This document shows, one piece after another, positions 51,215-61,313 of a DNA stretch of 64,000 nucleotides. Below the pieces are notes generated by a model, which saw only the letters and a program-made list of their open reading frames with translations, was not told the DNA's origin and ran no database searches. Within the stretch, counting starts at the first letter, position 1; each line of letters starts with the position of its first letter. A program made the position numbers and the translations under genes. This stretch comes from an uncultured Bacteroidales bacterium. Its GTDB lineage: Bacteria > Bacteroidota > Bacteroidia > Bacteroidales > Paludibacteraceae. The stretch is taken from contig CACWZZ010000013.1 in NCBI GenBank assembly GCA_902765485.1, positions 51,759 through 115,758 of the forward strand, read 5' to 3'.

Positions 51215-52378
51215 CCTGAACTTATGGGCGAAACCGACGGAGAGCAGTTCGCGGAACTGGATCTTGGCGTGCGTGTCGCTTTCCATAATGACCGATGTGT
51301 CGTAGCGCGGGTGCAGCATAAGCCGCGCTGACATGAAGCGGTTGATGATAAAATCGCAGTTAATCTCCAAGTCCAACTCTACATGGCGGTAGTTGGTGTA
51401 CATATAGAATTTAGACTCCAACGCCACCTCTCGCACCGGCTTCCATGTATATTCCACGCGGACGGACGAACCGATATTATGCTGGGTTCGCTGTCCGGCT
51501 TCCAGACCATATTCCGTTGCTTTCACCCGCGCCGTGTCCATGACGTGGATCACTTTGTATGAGATCGGCGAGACGGAGACCGAGAGCCCTTTCACGGGCT
51601 TGTAGTCAATACCGAACGCGGCATTGAAACGGAAGGGCGAGAAAGGACCCGATTTCAGCTCCATCGAGTTGGATTTATAGGTCGGCAGGAGGCGTGTCTC
51701 GAGTTCGGCGGAGAGAGAAGTAAAGAGTTTGGGCACGATCCGGAGGTTAGCTTTCGAATAGAGCCTCAGCAGATCGTCGGTCGTGTTGACCTTATGCAGG
51801 CTGTCGGCAGAGATCGTCGATCCGCCGATGCGCCATTCGCCCGTGTTCTCCCATGTAAACCGCTCGGTAATATAACTGATCTGCCCTTTGGCGATGCCGA
51901 GTCCGGCAAAAGAGGACGAACCGCCTTGATACCAGTTGGAAGTGACGTAGTTCTGGGTGACCTGGAGCATGATGGTCGCTTCTTTGCGCCAAGGCGAGCG
52001 CAAGTCGCGGATAGCGCGCAGCACGTCGTTGCGGTCCTCCACCTCATCCTTGATCCATGATTTCTCTATCACAATCTCCGGCGCTTTGGGGATCTTTTGC
52101 AGCTCCAGCGCGGCATTGACCGTCTTGAGCGAATCCACCTCCGCTATCTCACGTTGGATCGAGTCGAGACGCATGATCTCCGCGAGGGTCAGGGTGTCCA
52201 CCGTGTCCGAAGCATGAATCTGTTCGCTCTGGCGGGAGACCATGTCCAGCAAGAGCGCATCCATGTCGGCTGTGCTCGGCTGGTCGGATAGTTTGAAGGT
52301 GTCCGTATATAATTGTTGCGCCGTCATACTCATGGCGGCGCAAATCAATCCTACTATAATTGATACTCTAATTCTCAA
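51212..52378 (-). CDS. DUF3078 outer-membrane protein
   Basis: About 388 residues. The start region RIRVSIIVGLICAAMSMTAQ is a signal peptide and requires a TTG start at 52378, just inside the secA stop. A helical segment is followed by a beta-barrel with the DUF3078 signature NWYQGGSSSFAGLGIAKGQI. The barrel ends in LLSVGFAHKFR. It is the second member of the family in this window. Function unknown. It is five bases downstream of secA on the same strand. Confidence 0.82.
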   Translation of the reverse strand: MRIRVSIIVGLICAAMSMTAQQLYTDTFKLSDQPSTADMDALLLDMVSRQSEQIHASDTVDTLTLAEIMRLDSIQREIAEVDSLKTVNAALELQKIPKAPEIVIEKSWIKDEVEDRNDVLRAIRDLRSPWRKEATIMLQVTQNYVTSNWYQGGSSSFAGLGIAKGQISYITERFTWENTGEWRIGGSTISADSLHKVNTTDDLLRLYSKANLRIVPKLFTSLSAELETRLLPTYKSNSMELKSGPFSPFRFNAAFGIDYKPVKGLSVSVSPISYKVIHVMDTARVKATEYGLEAGQRTQHNIGSSVRVEYTWKPVREVALESKFYMYTNYRHVELDLEINCDFIINRFMSARLMLHPRYDTSVIMESDTHAKIQFRELLSVGFAHKFR

Positions 52379-52392
52379 ATTCTTAAATTCCC
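52368..52392. repeat. short repeat, CTCAAATTCTTAAATTC
   Basis: Two to three units (ATTCTCAAA, TTCTTAAA, TTCCC) across the secA stop codon; short and degenerate. Confidence 0.45.
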
Positions 52393-55300
52393 ACTGCTCC
52401 GGGGCGTCCGTGACATTGTTTGTATTTCTTGCCTGAACCGCAAGGACAGGGATCATTGGGTCTCGGTTTCTTATCCACGTGAATCGGTTCGGGTCGTTGT
52501 TGCTCGCGGGTGTCGCGTCCGGCAGCTTGCGACATACCGGAAGCCTGTGCGGCTTGCTGTACCGCATCTTTCTGGGTGCGATAGCGGCTGTAGTCCATCC
52601 GGCGTTGCTGTTGCGCCTGCTGCACCTTGTCCGGCTCCTGCACATGGATCTGACCACGCAGCAGGATCGCCAGCGCACGGCGGTTCAGGGTGTCCAGCAT
52701 TTCGCGGAAGATATTGAAGGACTCCAGTTTGTAGATCAACAGCGGATCTTTCTGCTCATACGAAGCATTCTGCACGCTCTGCTTGAGGTCGTCCAGCTGG
52801 CGAAGGTGCTCTTTCCACTCGTCGTCAATGACATAGAGCAGCATTCGTTTCTCGAACTCCTTGACTACTTCCTTACTGTGGCTCTCCGCCGCCGACTTGA
52901 GGTTCACGGCGATGTTATAGACCTTCTTGCCGTCGGTTATAGGAATCAGGATGTTCTCGTACATCTGTCCTTTGGTCTCGTAGACGTACTGGATCTGCGG
53001 GTCAGCGGTCTGGGTCAGTTTGTCCATACGGCGCTTGAAGCTCTCCAGCGCAGCCTCTGCGATCTGTTCGCTCAGTTCCTGACGCTTGCCGCGGGAGAAG
53101 GTCTCTTCGTCGAACGGCACCTCGATAGCGAAAGTCTGCATCACTTCGTATTGCAGCCCCTCGTAGTCGCCGGCTTGGCGCGCCTCGTTGAGGATGTTCT
53201 CGGCGGTCTCGTAGATCATATTGGTGATATCCACACCTATACGCTCACCCATCAGGGCATGGCGACGCTTGGCGTAGATGAGGTTTCGTTGCTGGTTCAT
53301 GACATCGTCGTACTCGATCAGACGTTTACGGATACCGAAGTTGTTCTCCTCCACTTTCTTCTGCGCCCGCTCGATGGAGCTGGAGATCATGGAGTGCTCG
53401 ATCATCTCGCCCTCTTGGAATCCCATTCGGTCCATGACGCCGGCTATACGCTCGGAGCCGAACATACGCATCAGGTCGTCCTCCAGCGAGACATAGAAGA
53501 CGGACGATCCCGGGTCACCTTGACGTCCGGCACGTCCGCGCAGCTGACGGTCCACACGACGGCTCTCATGGCGCTCCGTACCGATGATAGCCAGACCTCC
53601 TGCTTTCTTCACCTCCGGCGTCAGTTTGATATCGGTACCACGACCCGCCATGTTGGTTGCTATCGTCACGACGCCCGGTCTGCCCGCTTCGGCAACGACT
53701 TGCGCCTCCTGCTGGTGCAGCTTGGCGTTGAGGACATTATGCTTGATCTTACGGATATTGAGCATCTTGCTCAAGAGCTCGGATATCTCGACTGAAGTCG
53801 TACCAACAAGCACCGGACGGCCTTGGTTCACCATATTCACGATCTCGTCAATCACGGCGTTGTATTTCTCACGCTTGGTGCGATAAATACGATCGTTCAT
53901 GTCAATTCGGGCGATGGGTTTGTTGGTCGGGATGACCACTACGTCCAGTTTGTAAATATTCCAGAACTCACCTGCTTCGGTCTCGGCTGTACCGGTCATA
54001 CCTGCGAGTTTGTGGTACATACGGAAATAGTTTTGCAGCGTGATCGTAGCGAAAGTCTGTGTCGCGCCTTCTACCTTGACGTTCTCCTTGGCTTCCACGG
54101 CCTGGTGGAGTCCGTCGGACCAACGGCGTCCCTCCATAATACGTCCGGTCTGCTCATCCACGATCTTCACCTCGCCTCCGTCAATGATGTAGTCCACATC
54201 TTTCTCGAAGAGGGTGTATGCTTTGAGCAGCTGGTGTACGGTATGCACGCGCTCGGACTTAATAGAATAATTGGTCAGGATGTCGTCCTTCTTCTGCTGT
54301 TTCTCCTCGGCTGACATCTGGCTGCTGAGGGCTTCTTGCTCCAGCTCAGCCATCTCGCTTCCCACGTCGGGCAGGACGAAGAAATTCGGGTCGTCGGTCG
54401 TGCCGGTGAGGGCATCAATACCCTTGTCGGTCAACTCGATAGACTTGTTCTTCTCGTCAATGACGAAATATAGTTCGTCGGTCGCGATATGCATGTTCTT
54501 CTCGTTCTCCTGGAGGTAGAACTCCTCGGTTTTCTGGAGCCGCACTTTGATTCCCGGCTCGGAGAGGAACTTGATGAGCGCCTTCGATTTCGGCATACCT
54601 TTAAAGGAACGGAAGAGGGCTAACTCGCCTTCCTCACGCACTTTCTCGTCCTCGGAACTCATCTTGGCTTTCGCCTCTGCGAGAAGCTTGGTCGTGAGGG
54701 TCGTCTGGGTGCGCACGAGCGCCGCTACGCGGTCTTTATATTCGTCGAACATCTGATCCTCGCCGCGGGGCACAGGACCGGAGATAATAAGCGGCGTACG
54801 GGCGTCGTCAATCAGGACGGAGTCCACCTCATCCACGATCGCGTAGTTATGCCCGCGCTGCACGAGATCGAGCGGACTGATCGCCATGTTATCGCGCAGG
54901 TAGTCGAAACCGAACTCGTTGTTGGTTCCGAATGTGATATCGCACGCATAGGCTTTGCGGCGCTCGTCGGAGTTGGGTTTGTAGCGGTCGATACAATCCA
55001 CGGTCAGACCGAGGAACATATAGAGCGGACCGTTCCACTCGCAGTCACGTTTGGCAAGGTAGTCATTGACGGTGACCACATGCACGCCTTCGTGGGTGAG
55101 GGCGTTGAGGTACACCGGCAGCGTTGCGACGAGGGTCTTACCTTCACCGGTAGCCATCTCGGCGATTTTACCTTGGTGCAAAACGACACCGCCGAAGAGC
55201 TGGACGTCATAATGAATCATATCCCAAGTGATCTCATTGCCGCCTGCCATCCAATGGTTGTGATAGATCGCTTGGTCGCCCTCTATGTCGAGGAAATCAT

Positions 55301-55724
55301 GTTCCGCAGCCAAGTCGCGGTCAAGGTCGGTAGCTTTGACAGCTATCGTCTCGTTCTGCGCAAAACGGCGTGCTGCCGATTTGACGATCGCATATGCTTC
55401 CGGCAGAATCTCATTCATCACGCGCTCGTACTCATCCTTGATCTCTTTCTCCAGACGATCCACTTCATTGTAGATCTTCTCGCGTTTCTCGATCGGCGTG
55501 CCTTCGATAGAAGCTTTGAGTTCGGCGATACGGTTCTTGCGGTCAGCTACGGCTTCCTGCAACTTGTCCATCAGGGCGTGCGAGTGCGCACGGAGCTCGT
55601 CATGCGAGAGCGCGTCAATCTTCTCATACTGCTCCTTGATCTTGTCCACTATCGGCTGAATGGCGCGCATATCTTTCTGCGCCTTGTTACCGAATAGTTT
55701 GGTGATAATTTCTAAAAAATTCAT
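52383..55724 (-). CDS. secA: Preprotein translocase ATPase SecA
   Basis: It drives proteins through the SecYEG channel. The 1113 residues are normal for Bacteroidetes, which have an enlarged SecA. Motifs in order: Walker [13 protein letters not shown] near residue 190, [15 protein letters not shown], the DEAD-like [16 protein letters not shown], then [20 protein letters not shown] and the C-terminal zinc motif [17 protein letters not shown] that binds SecB or ribosomes. A strong promoter lies about 80 bases upstream. Confidence 0.97.
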   Translation of the reverse strand: MNFLEIITKLFGNKAQKDMRAIQPIVDKIKEQYEKIDALSHDELRAHSHALMDKLQEAVADRKNRIAELKASIEGTPIEKREKIYNEVDRLEKEIKDEYERVMNEILPEAYAIVKSAARRFAQNETIAVKATDLDRDLAAEHDFLDIEGDQAIYHNHWMAGGNEITWDMIHYDVQLFGGVVLHQGKIAEMATGEGKTLVATLPVYLNALTHEGVHVVTVNDYLAKRDCEWNGPLYMFLGLTVDCIDRYKPNSDERRKAYACDITFGTNNEFGFDYLRDNMAISPLDLVQRGHNYAIVDEVDSVLIDDARTPLIISGPVPRGEDQMFDEYKDRVAALVRTQTTLTTKLLAEAKAKMSSEDEKVREEGELALFRSFKGMPKSKALIKFLSEPGIKVRLQKTEEFYLQENEKNMHIATDELYFVIDEKNKSIELTDKGIDALTGTTDDPNFFVLPDVGSEMAELEQEALSSQMSAEEKQQKKDDILTNYSIKSERVHTVHQLLKAYTLFEKDVDYIIDGGEVKIVDEQTGRIMEGRRWSDGLHQAVEAKENVKVEGATQTFATITLQNYFRMYHKLAGMTGTAETEAGEFWNIYKLDVVVIPTNKPIARIDMNDRIYRTKREKYNAVIDEIVNMVNQGRPVLVGTTSVEISELLSKMLNIRKIKHNVLNAKLHQQEAQVVAEAGRPGVVTIATNMAGRGTDIKLTPEVKKAGGLAIIGTERHESRRVDRQLRGRAGRQGDPGSSVFYVSLEDDLMRMFGSERIAGVMDRMGFQEGEMIEHSMISSSIERAQKKVEENNFGIRKRLIEYDDVMNQQRNLIYAKRRHALMGERIGVDITNMIYETAENILNEARQAGDYEGLQYEVMQTFAIEVPFDEETFSRGKRQELSEQIAEAALESFKRRMDKLTQTADPQIQYVYETKGQMYENILIPITDGKKVYNIAVNLKSAAESHSKEVVKEFEKRMLLYVIDDEWKEHLRQLDDLKQSVQNASYEQKDPLLIYKLESFNIFREMLDTLNRRALAILLRGQIHVQEPDKVQQAQQQRRMDYSRYRTQKDAVQQAAQASGMSQAAGRDTREQQRPEPIHVDKKPRPNDPCPCGSGKKYKQCHGRPGAVGI

Positions 55725-55804
55725 ATATCGTTTCGTTATTTACATAAAATGCGGCTAATTAGCCGTTTTTCTCGTGCTTGACAGCACTCGATAAAAAAAC
55801 CGTG

Positions 55805-55835
55805 CAAAGGTACAACTTTTTTTCGATATATGCAA
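55805..55835 (-). promoter_or_regulatory. Bacteroidales promoter of secA
   Basis: Minus strand TTGCATATATCG followed by GTTGTACCTTTGCACG. Confidence 0.83.
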
Positions 55836-55880
55836 GTACAAAATGCATGCCGTGCGATTTTTAGTGCCAAAATGGCATAG

Positions 55881-55914
55881 AAAAAGCGCCCCGAGGGGTT
55901 TTCGGGACGCTTTT
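55881..55914 (-). terminator. Intrinsic terminator of the hyp operon
   Basis: On the minus strand AAAAGCGTCCCGAAAACCCC is followed by TCGGGGCGC and TTTTT; the stem GCGTCCCGA/TCGGGGCGC is closed by A and T runs. It lies 40 bases after the DUF5692 stop. Confidence 0.9.
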
Positions 55915-55956
55915 CTGAGATTTCTACATTCAGTTATCAGCCTTCGACGTTTAGCC

Positions 55957-57051
55957 TTAGCAGTTAACTTCTGCGCGAGCCATCGCGTCTTTGTAGTACT
56001 TCTGGTCAACGAAGACATCCTCCTTATACGGGTTGATGTTGCGTTTCTTAGCCTGGTACATGATGTAGCAGAAAGCTACGATGTTGGTGATCAGCGCGAG
56101 CGCGGAAATGCAGAGCATTGCGTTCGGGTTAGCAGCCACGGTATCCACCGTTGTGCCGGTAACAGCAGCCTCACCGCCGGCAACCTCGTACAGTTTCTCG
56201 ATGGTTGCAAAACCGTCCACGTATTGTGTCGGCAGCACAACCCAGCTGAACTTATGGAAACCGTCCTTGAAGATCTCTTGGAAGAGCGGGAAGACTTGCG
56301 CAAACATACACCAGATAGCGAGGGTGTTAGCACGGTTCTGAATCCAGCCACCGCGGTTCCAAAGGAGCGCAGCTACCGTCGGAGCCAGCAACAGCGCGAT
56401 ACCGCAATACCAGCTGTGAGTCGGCAGGCAGTTGTAGGTGTAAGCGAAGTTCCAGATGTCATACACGAGGATATACACCCAGGTCATGTCCGCCCAGATC
56501 ATATCCTTGCGGTCTTTGGACGGATAGACATTCCACCAAGCGGTCATACAGAAGATGTTGAACAGTCCGGCAACGCCGTTGAACACGTTGTGCCAGCCGC
56601 CATACAACCACACACCTTCGCTCGACAGCCACCATTTGTTCCAACCCATGATAGCGGACTCGAAATCAGAAGCCACAGCGATCAGAATGTTGATAGCCAC
56701 GATGATGAACGGGAAGGGCTTGAACCAGTGTTTTGCGCCGATACCCCATTCGTACTTGATCATCATGAAACCGATACAGCCGGTCAGGGCAGCATACAGC
56801 TTGGCATAATGGAACCAACCGTTCATGTAGAGGTGGGTCTGGTTCGTCAGTGCCCATTCAGCACCCATGCGGGCACCCACTGCGATGGCGATGAAATAGA
56901 TCGTCAGCGCCAGCGGAATAGCGAAGAACGTGATTGCACCGCCGAGTTTGGTGCGGCGTGCGAACTCATTCCACAAGATCAGTCCTGCGAGGACTGCAAA
57001 AAGCATTACCCATTGGATCAGGGCATGCTCTCCATACACTTGAAAAAACAT
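55957..57051 (-). CDS. DUF5692 family multi-pass membrane protein
   Basis: The 364 residues have nine or more predicted membrane helices and are very rich in Trp, Tyr and Phe (NKWWLSSEGVWLYGGWHNVF, ILVYDIWNFAYTYNCLPTHS). The sequence fits DUF5692, a family of unknown function. A less hydrophobic stretch at about 290-315 (EVAGGEAAVTGTTVDTVAAN) may be an extramembrane loop. It is the last gene of the operon with hypB, the Fe-S oxidoreductase and hypA, so a link to redox or nickel metabolism is possible but unproven. Confidence 0.72.
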   Translation of the reverse strand: MFFQVYGEHALIQWVMLFAVLAGLILWNEFARRTKLGGAITFFAIPLALTIYFIAIAVGARMGAEWALTNQTHLYMNGWFHYAKLYAALTGCIGFMMIKYEWGIGAKHWFKPFPFIIVAINILIAVASDFESAIMGWNKWWLSSEGVWLYGGWHNVFNGVAGLFNIFCMTAWWNVYPSKDRKDMIWADMTWVYILVYDIWNFAYTYNCLPTHSWYCGIALLLAPTVAALLWNRGGWIQNRANTLAIWCMFAQVFPLFQEIFKDGFHKFSWVVLPTQYVDGFATIEKLYEVAGGEAAVTGTTVDTVAANPNAMLCISALALITNIVAFCYIMYQAKKRNINPYKEDVFVDQKYYKDAMARAEVNC

Positions 57052-57088
57052 AGATTAGAATTTTTTTAATATTAAATGATAATTATTA

Positions 57089-57119
57089 TCGGTATATCGA
57101 CCTTTCGGTATATCGAGTT
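57089..57119. repeat. short tandem repeat, CGGTATATCGA family
   Basis: ATCGGTATATCGACCTTTCG and GTATATCGAG: two to three units in the gap upstream of DUF5692, the same family as the arrays at 30849 and 61344. Confidence 0.75.
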
Positions 57120-57138
57120 TTCAACTTTCAACTTTCAA
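57117..57138. repeat. short tandem repeat, TTTCAAC family
   Basis: Three TTTCAAC heptamers covering the last codons and stop (KLKVES) of the small membrane protein gene. Confidence 0.8.
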
Positions 57139-57408
57139 CTTCTTCCTTTCCCCTGCGTAGCACCAGATCGCCCACACCGCCGTGACGACGACGGACATTG
57201 GTACGCCGATCGTCAGCACTTCGCGTAAGTTCCATGCGAAAAGTTCGCCGTTGACCAAGTGGTCAATGAGCAACATAATAGACCCGCCCCAGAGCATTAA
57301 CTCCAGAGTCTTTAAGTTACGACCTACAAACGTGTCGGTCTGTTTCGTTACTTTGCGGTAAATTGTTGTCGCTACCGCCTGCGTTAATGGTACAATAAAA
57401 CAAGCCAT
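57121..57408 (-). CDS. Small membrane protein in the hyp operon
   Basis: The 95 residues have two to three membrane helices: IVPLTQAVATTIYRKV near the start, TLELMLWGGSIMLLIDHLVN, and LTIGVPMSVVVTAVWAIWCY. I do not recognise a family. It sits between hypA and DUF5692 on the same strand and could be a subunit of a membrane complex with DUF5692. The last codons are made from TTTCAAC repeats. Confidence 0.72.
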   Translation of the reverse strand: MACFIVPLTQAVATTIYRKVTKQTDTFVGRNLKTLELMLWGGSIMLLIDHLVNGELFAWNLREVLTIGVPMSVVVTAVWAIWCYAGERKKLKVES

Positions 57409-57420
57409 ATTATTTAGTTT

Positions 57421-57510
57421 ATGTTAGTTACTGCGTGTTGATGACGGCTCTGCCGTGTTTGGGACTGCGTGTTGGTTACTACGTGTTAACAGCGAAGCTC
57501 ATAAACACGC
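57421..57510. repeat. short tandem repeat, TTACTGCGTGTTGG family
   Basis: Units such as TTACTGCGTGTTGATG, GACTGCGTGTTGG, TTACTACGTGTTAA, followed by inverted AACACGCAGTC. They fill the gap between hypA and the small membrane protein gene. Confidence 0.9.
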
Positions 57511-57522
57511 AGTCATAAACAT

Positions 57523-57894
57523 TCACTTACCAACAGCCTCCGGCTCATCAACATTTACTCTTATCTCCTTTATCTCCACCTCGTTGCCGCGCAGGAGCCA
57601 TGTCTTCTCGCTCCCGCAATGAGGGCAGATCTTGCCGTGCGCCACAGTGGGATAATCCTTTCCGCACCCGTCGCAATGGGTCACAGCAGGTATGGGTTCG
57701 ATCTTCAGCTCGCAGCCCCGCAGCAAGTCCTCTTTATCCGCAGCCCACCGCCAGCAGTCGGTCAGGTATTCCGGAATGATCGTACTCACCTCGCCTATGT
57801 TCATCACAACAGTCGAGACGTGCTCCACCCCGTTCTCCTCCGCCGCTTTTTTCACGTCACGGATGATATAGAAAACGATCCCCAGTTCGTGCAT
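57523..57894 (-). CDS. hypA: Nickel metallochaperone HypA
   Basis: It delivers nickel for the assembly of [NiFe] hydrogenase and, in some bacteria, urease. The 123 residues start with MHELGI, whose His2 and Glu3 bind nickel. The zinc site has Cys at 74, 77, 90 and 93 (HCDGCGKDY and ICPHCGSEKT). Residue count and order fit the family. It shares a strand with hypB, but two other genes lie between them, and no hydrogenase subunits are encoded in the window. Confidence 0.94.
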   Translation of the reverse strand: MHELGIVFYIIRDVKKAAEENGVEHVSTVVMNIGEVSTIIPEYLTDCWRWAADKEDLLRGCELKIEPIPAVTHCDGCGKDYPTVAHGKICPHCGSEKTWLLRGNEVEIKEIRVNVDEPEAVGK

Positions 57895-57985
57895 TAGTTA
57901 CTAAGTGTTGGTAACGGCTTCGCCGTGTTTGTTACTACGTGTTGGTAACTGCGTGTTTGTTACTGCGTGTTAGTTACTACATGTT
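57893..57985. repeat. short tandem repeat, TTACTGCGTGTTGG family
   Basis: At least five units (TTACTAAGTGTTGG, TTACTACGTGTTGG, TAACTGCGTGTTTG, TTACTGCGTGTTAG, TTACTACATGTTG) on the hypA side of the four-helix-bundle gene. The array supplies the stop codon of that gene. Confidence 0.92.
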
Positions 57986-58356
57986 GAGGCGTCGTGTTGC
58001 CGAAGTGTCTCCATAAACGAGTTTAGCTTCAGGGAGAGATCTATGCAGCGGTTTCGGAATAGTTTTGCTTTTTCCTCATCTATATATCCTAAGTCTTCCG
58101 CTGCATAAAACATACTTCTTACTTCGCCACATGAACCAGCAGCTATATTCAAAAAGTTTAAAAATTGCTTATTATCCTTTGAATTATTACTTCTTTCAAA
58201 ACCCTCTGCAATATTGTTCATAATTGAAATTGCAGCTCTTTGGATCTGGTCATTAAACCCAAAATCTCTACAAGTCTTAAATGATGAGTATATATCTTTC
58301 ACAAGGGTTCTTGCCAACTGCCACACTACTAAATCCTCAAATTTATAAACTTTCAT
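57970..58356 (-). CDS. Four-helix-bundle protein (23S rRNA IVS-type, S23 family)
   Basis: The 128 residues match the family first seen in intervening sequences of 23S rRNA genes: KFEDLVVWQLARTLVKDIYS, the signature FNDQIQRAAISIMNNIAEGF, ERSNNSKDNKQFLNFLNIAA and a last helix with NSFMETL. Its molecular function is unknown. It is more AT-rich than the hyp genes around it and is enclosed on both sides by arrays of the TTACTGCGTGTT family. This suggests that it was inserted as a unit into the operon. Confidence 0.9.
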   Translation of the reverse strand: MKVYKFEDLVVWQLARTLVKDIYSSFKTCRDFGFNDQIQRAAISIMNNIAEGFERSNNSKDNKQFLNFLNIAAGSCGEVRSMFYAAEDLGYIDEEKAKLFRNRCIDLSLKLNSFMETLRQHDASTCSN

Positions 58357-58359
58357 TTT

Positions 58360-58478
58360 TTACTGCGTGTTAGTTACTGCGTGTTGGTAACTGCGTGTTA
58401 ATTACTGCGTATTAACAGCCGAAGGCTTACAAACATGAAATTATCAACACAAAGTTATCAACACGAAGTTATCAACAT
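58360..58478. repeat. short tandem repeat, TTACTGCGTGTTGG family
   Basis: TTACTGCGTGTTAG, TTACTGCGTGTTGG, TAACTGCGTGTTAA, TTACTGCGTATTAA, then a drifted group (TTATCAACACAAAG, TTATCAACACGAAG, TTATCAACATTTAC) in the other orientation that reaches the stop of the oxidoreductase gene. Confidence 0.9.
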
Positions 58479-61304
58479 TTACTTAAAAATAATCTTTCCT
58501 GCGCGTTTGATCATATACGGCAATATTCCGTCGAACTTGTTCTCCGAGGTGCGCATGACGCTTGCCTCCGGATGTTCGCGGTGCAGATGGATCGCGTCGA
58601 AGCCGCACTTGGTCGTACAAATACCGCAACCGATACAGCGGTTTTCATCTACTACCGACGCGCCGCAACTGAGGCACCGAGCCGTCTCTATCTTCACCTG
58701 CTCTTCGGTCAGCGTACCGTGGTATTCGGCGAAATTGCTCTTCGTCGGAATAACGCCCGGTTCCTGGCGGCTGCTGTTATCGTATTGCTCTACGCGGATG
58801 TCGCTCTTGTTCAGTTCGATGAAATCGCGTCTGTTGCGACCGATGGTCATGTGACCGTGCTGCACGAACCGGTGCAGACTCTCGGCAGCTTCCTTGCCTG
58901 CCGCGATAGCGTCGATAGCGAACTTAGGTCCGGTATAGACATCGCCGCCGACGAAAATATCTTCTTCGGCAGTCTGGTAAGTCAGCTTGTCGGCTACGGG
59001 GTACACGCCGCGAACAAACTCCACCTTGGTGTCCTTCAGCAAGTCTTTCAATACCACCGTCTGTCCGATCGCGAAGATCACGAGGTCAGCCTCCAGCGTA
59101 AGAGTCTCGTTCTCGTCGAACTTCGGTGCAAACTTATGCTGTTCGTCAAACACAGACACGCACTTCTTGAAGGTGATTCCTTTCACCTTTCCACTTTCAC
59201 CTTTCACTTCCATCGGTCCCCATCCCGGGTTAATGATCACGCCGTCCTCACGCGCCTCCATGCGCTCTTCGAGCGAAGCAGGCATGATATCTTCGGTCTC
59301 CAGCGACAGCATCGTCACTTCGCTTGCGCCGCTGCGTTTGGCTACACGCGCTGCGTCGATAGCTACGTTTCCGCCGCCGACCACAACTACTTTGCCGCTG
59401 ATCTTCTTGCCTCCGCAATTAGCGTCGTGCAGGAAATCAATCGCCGTCGTCGTGCCTTCGAGTTCCTGCCCGGGAATGCCCGGCAGACGACCGCCCTGGC
59501 AACCGATAGCTACATAGAAGCCCTTGTAACCCTCTTTGCGCAGGTCTGCGATGGTAACATCCTTTCCGACCTCTACGCCACAACGGATCTCCACACCTAT
59601 CTCACGCATGATATCGATCTCGGCTTTGATGACCTCTTTGTCCAGTTTGTAGGACGGAATACCGTATCGCAGCATACCGCCCGGCTCTTCGTTCTTCTCA
59701 AAGACCGTGGGCTTGTAACCCATCGTCGCCAGATAATAAGCACAACTCAGTCCGGCTGGACCGCCGCCAATGATAGCGATTTTCTCTTCCCAGCGCTCTT
59801 GCACATTGGAGCATATATTGACCTCCGGAATGAATCGTGTCTCGGCATGCAGGTCGCGGTCAGCAATAAATTTCTTGACTGCGTCGATAGCGATCGCGCG
59901 GTCTATCGTGCCGCGGGTACAAGCGTCCTCGCAACGGCGATTGCAGACCCTTCCGCATACTGCCGGGAACGGATTCTCGCGTTTGATCAGCTCCAACGCC
60001 TCGGTGTATTTGCCTTCCGCAGCTTTCCTGAGGTAACCCTGCACAGCGATATGTGCCGGACAAGCGGTCTTGCAAGGTGCCGTTCCGGTCGGATAACAAT
60101 TGACGCGGTTGTCGTCGCGGTAGTTCTCGTTCCATTTCTCCGGTCCCCATTTGGTCGCGTCCGGCAACTCCTGCTTCGGATAAGTCTGCGGTCCGTGCGC
60201 AGTGCATAGTTTCTGCCCCAACTTGACAGCACCCGCAGGGCAGTACTCCACGCACCGTCCGCAGGCGACACATTTCTTCGGATCGACCTCCGCCACGTAC
60301 GCGCTACGCGACATATTAGGAGTGTTGAACAACTGCGACGTACGCAGCGCGTTGCATATCTTGACGTTGCAGTTGCAGATCGCGAAGATCTTACCTTCGC
60401 CGTCGATATTGGTCACTTGGTGCACAAAACCGTGATCTTCGGCTTTCTTGAGGATCGCCATCGCCTCGTCGTATGTGATGTCGTGTCCTCGTCCGGTCTC
60501 GCGCAGGTAGTCCGCCATGTCGCCCACACCGATACACCAGTCGCGGTAGTCGTCCGCGCAGCCCTCGTCCAGTTTCTTGCGACCGTACCGGCAGGAACAG
60601 ATTCCCACACCTATATGCCCTTCGTATTTCTTGAGCCAGTAGCTGATATGCTCTATATCGACCGACTGGTTCTCCATCGAGATCGCTTTCTCCACAGGAA
60701 TAACGTGCATACCTATACCGCTACCGCCCATCGGCACCATTGGCGTGATCTTCTCCAGCGGCAGGAACGTCATGCGCTCGAAGAACATTGCCAACTCCGG
60801 ATGACGGTCCATCAGCTCGGTGTTCATATTGGTATATTCGGCGCTTCCGGGCACAAACATCGGCACCCAATAGATTCGGTCCTCGCGGTTGAAAGTCGTG
60901 CCTGCGTCCGGTCCCTGACCGTTGGTGTAATGGTCGCCGTAGTCGTACTCCAGCATGCCAAAATACGCCAATTTGTCCAGCAACTCGTCGAAACTCTTAT
61001 CGTCCGGCGTGTAGTGTTTCGTGGCGTTCATCTCGTGCAACTGCGCGTACGTGTGGTGCTTGCGTACCTTAAAGAAATTACCGGGCAGCATGTCCAGCAA
61101 CAGATCCAGCGACGCCTCACGCGTCACAGCATCCATCTCGTCCTCAAAGATACAGGCGAGACCCCAATACTCCGGGGCGTCAGTAGTCATCTTGATCTTT
61201 CCGGGAATACGGTCCGTCACGTGGCGGACAAACTTCAACAACTTCGGATTCGGGTTCTTGTCCCCTTTGTGCTTCGGGACAAACTTCTTTGACATTTCAG
61301 GCAT
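58479..61304 (-). CDS. Large Fe-S/FAD oxidoreductase of the GltD (glutamate synthase small chain) superfamily
   Basis: The 941 residues have several parts. The N-terminal domain (1-330) has a Cys-rich part (GVGICSCRYGRKKLDEGC, FAICNCNVKICNA). A 4Fe-4S ferredoxin motif follows near 350 (CVACGRCVEYCPAGAVKLG), then a GltD-type Fe-S helical domain near 420-490 (CKTACPAHIAVQGY, CGRVCNRRCEDACTRG). FAD and NAD(P) sites come next (IAIIGGGPAGLSCAYYLA near 520, VVVGGGNVAIDAARVAKRSG near 655), then a C-terminal ferredoxin motif (CIGCGICTTKCGFDAIHLH). It should move electrons between NAD(P)H and an iron-sulfur partner. VKGESGKVKG near 705 is a repeat-encoded insertion. Confidence 0.85.
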   Translation of the reverse strand: MPEMSKKFVPKHKGDKNPNPKLLKFVRHVTDRIPGKIKMTTDAPEYWGLACIFEDEMDAVTREASLDLLLDMLPGNFFKVRKHHTYAQLHEMNATKHYTPDDKSFDELLDKLAYFGMLEYDYGDHYTNGQGPDAGTTFNREDRIYWVPMFVPGSAEYTNMNTELMDRHPELAMFFERMTFLPLEKITPMVPMGGSGIGMHVIPVEKAISMENQSVDIEHISYWLKKYEGHIGVGICSCRYGRKKLDEGCADDYRDWCIGVGDMADYLRETGRGHDITYDEAMAILKKAEDHGFVHQVTNIDGEGKIFAICNCNVKICNALRTSQLFNTPNMSRSAYVAEVDPKKCVACGRCVEYCPAGAVKLGQKLCTAHGPQTYPKQELPDATKWGPEKWNENYRDDNRVNCYPTGTAPCKTACPAHIAVQGYLRKAAEGKYTEALELIKRENPFPAVCGRVCNRRCEDACTRGTIDRAIAIDAVKKFIADRDLHAETRFIPEVNICSNVQERWEEKIAIIGGGPAGLSCAYYLATMGYKPTVFEKNEEPGGMLRYGIPSYKLDKEVIKAEIDIMREIGVEIRCGVEVGKDVTIADLRKEGYKGFYVAIGCQGGRLPGIPGQELEGTTTAIDFLHDANCGGKKISGKVVVVGGGNVAIDAARVAKRSGASEVTMLSLETEDIMPASLEERMEAREDGVIINPGWGPMEVKGESGKVKGITFKKCVSVFDEQHKFAPKFDENETLTLEADLVIFAIGQTVVLKDLLKDTKVEFVRGVYPVADKLTYQTAEEDIFVGGDVYTGPKFAIDAIAAGKEAAESLHRFVQHGHMTIGRNRRDFIELNKSDIRVEQYDNSSRQEPGVIPTKSNFAEYHGTLTEEQVKIETARCLSCGASVVDENRCIGCGICTTKCGFDAIHLHREHPEASVMRTSENKFDGILPYMIKRAGKIIFK
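59188..59214. repeat. short tandem repeat, CTTTCAC family, in coding sequence
   Basis: CCTTTCACCTTTCCACTTTC and ACCTTTCACTT inside the oxidoreductase gene; the second CTTTCAC locus of the window. Confidence 0.88.
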
Positions 61305-61313
61305 GGTATTATT

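Noticed and set aside
52379-52678. Longer N-terminus for the DUF3078 gene at 51212
   Set aside because: The extension lies within the secA 3' end in another frame; the signal peptide begins at the TTG near 52378.
58572-60209. A 545-codon open frame on the plus strand
   Set aside because: Antisense shadow of the Fe-S/FAD oxidoreductase, whose Cys motifs and nucleotide-binding sites are clear on the minus strand.
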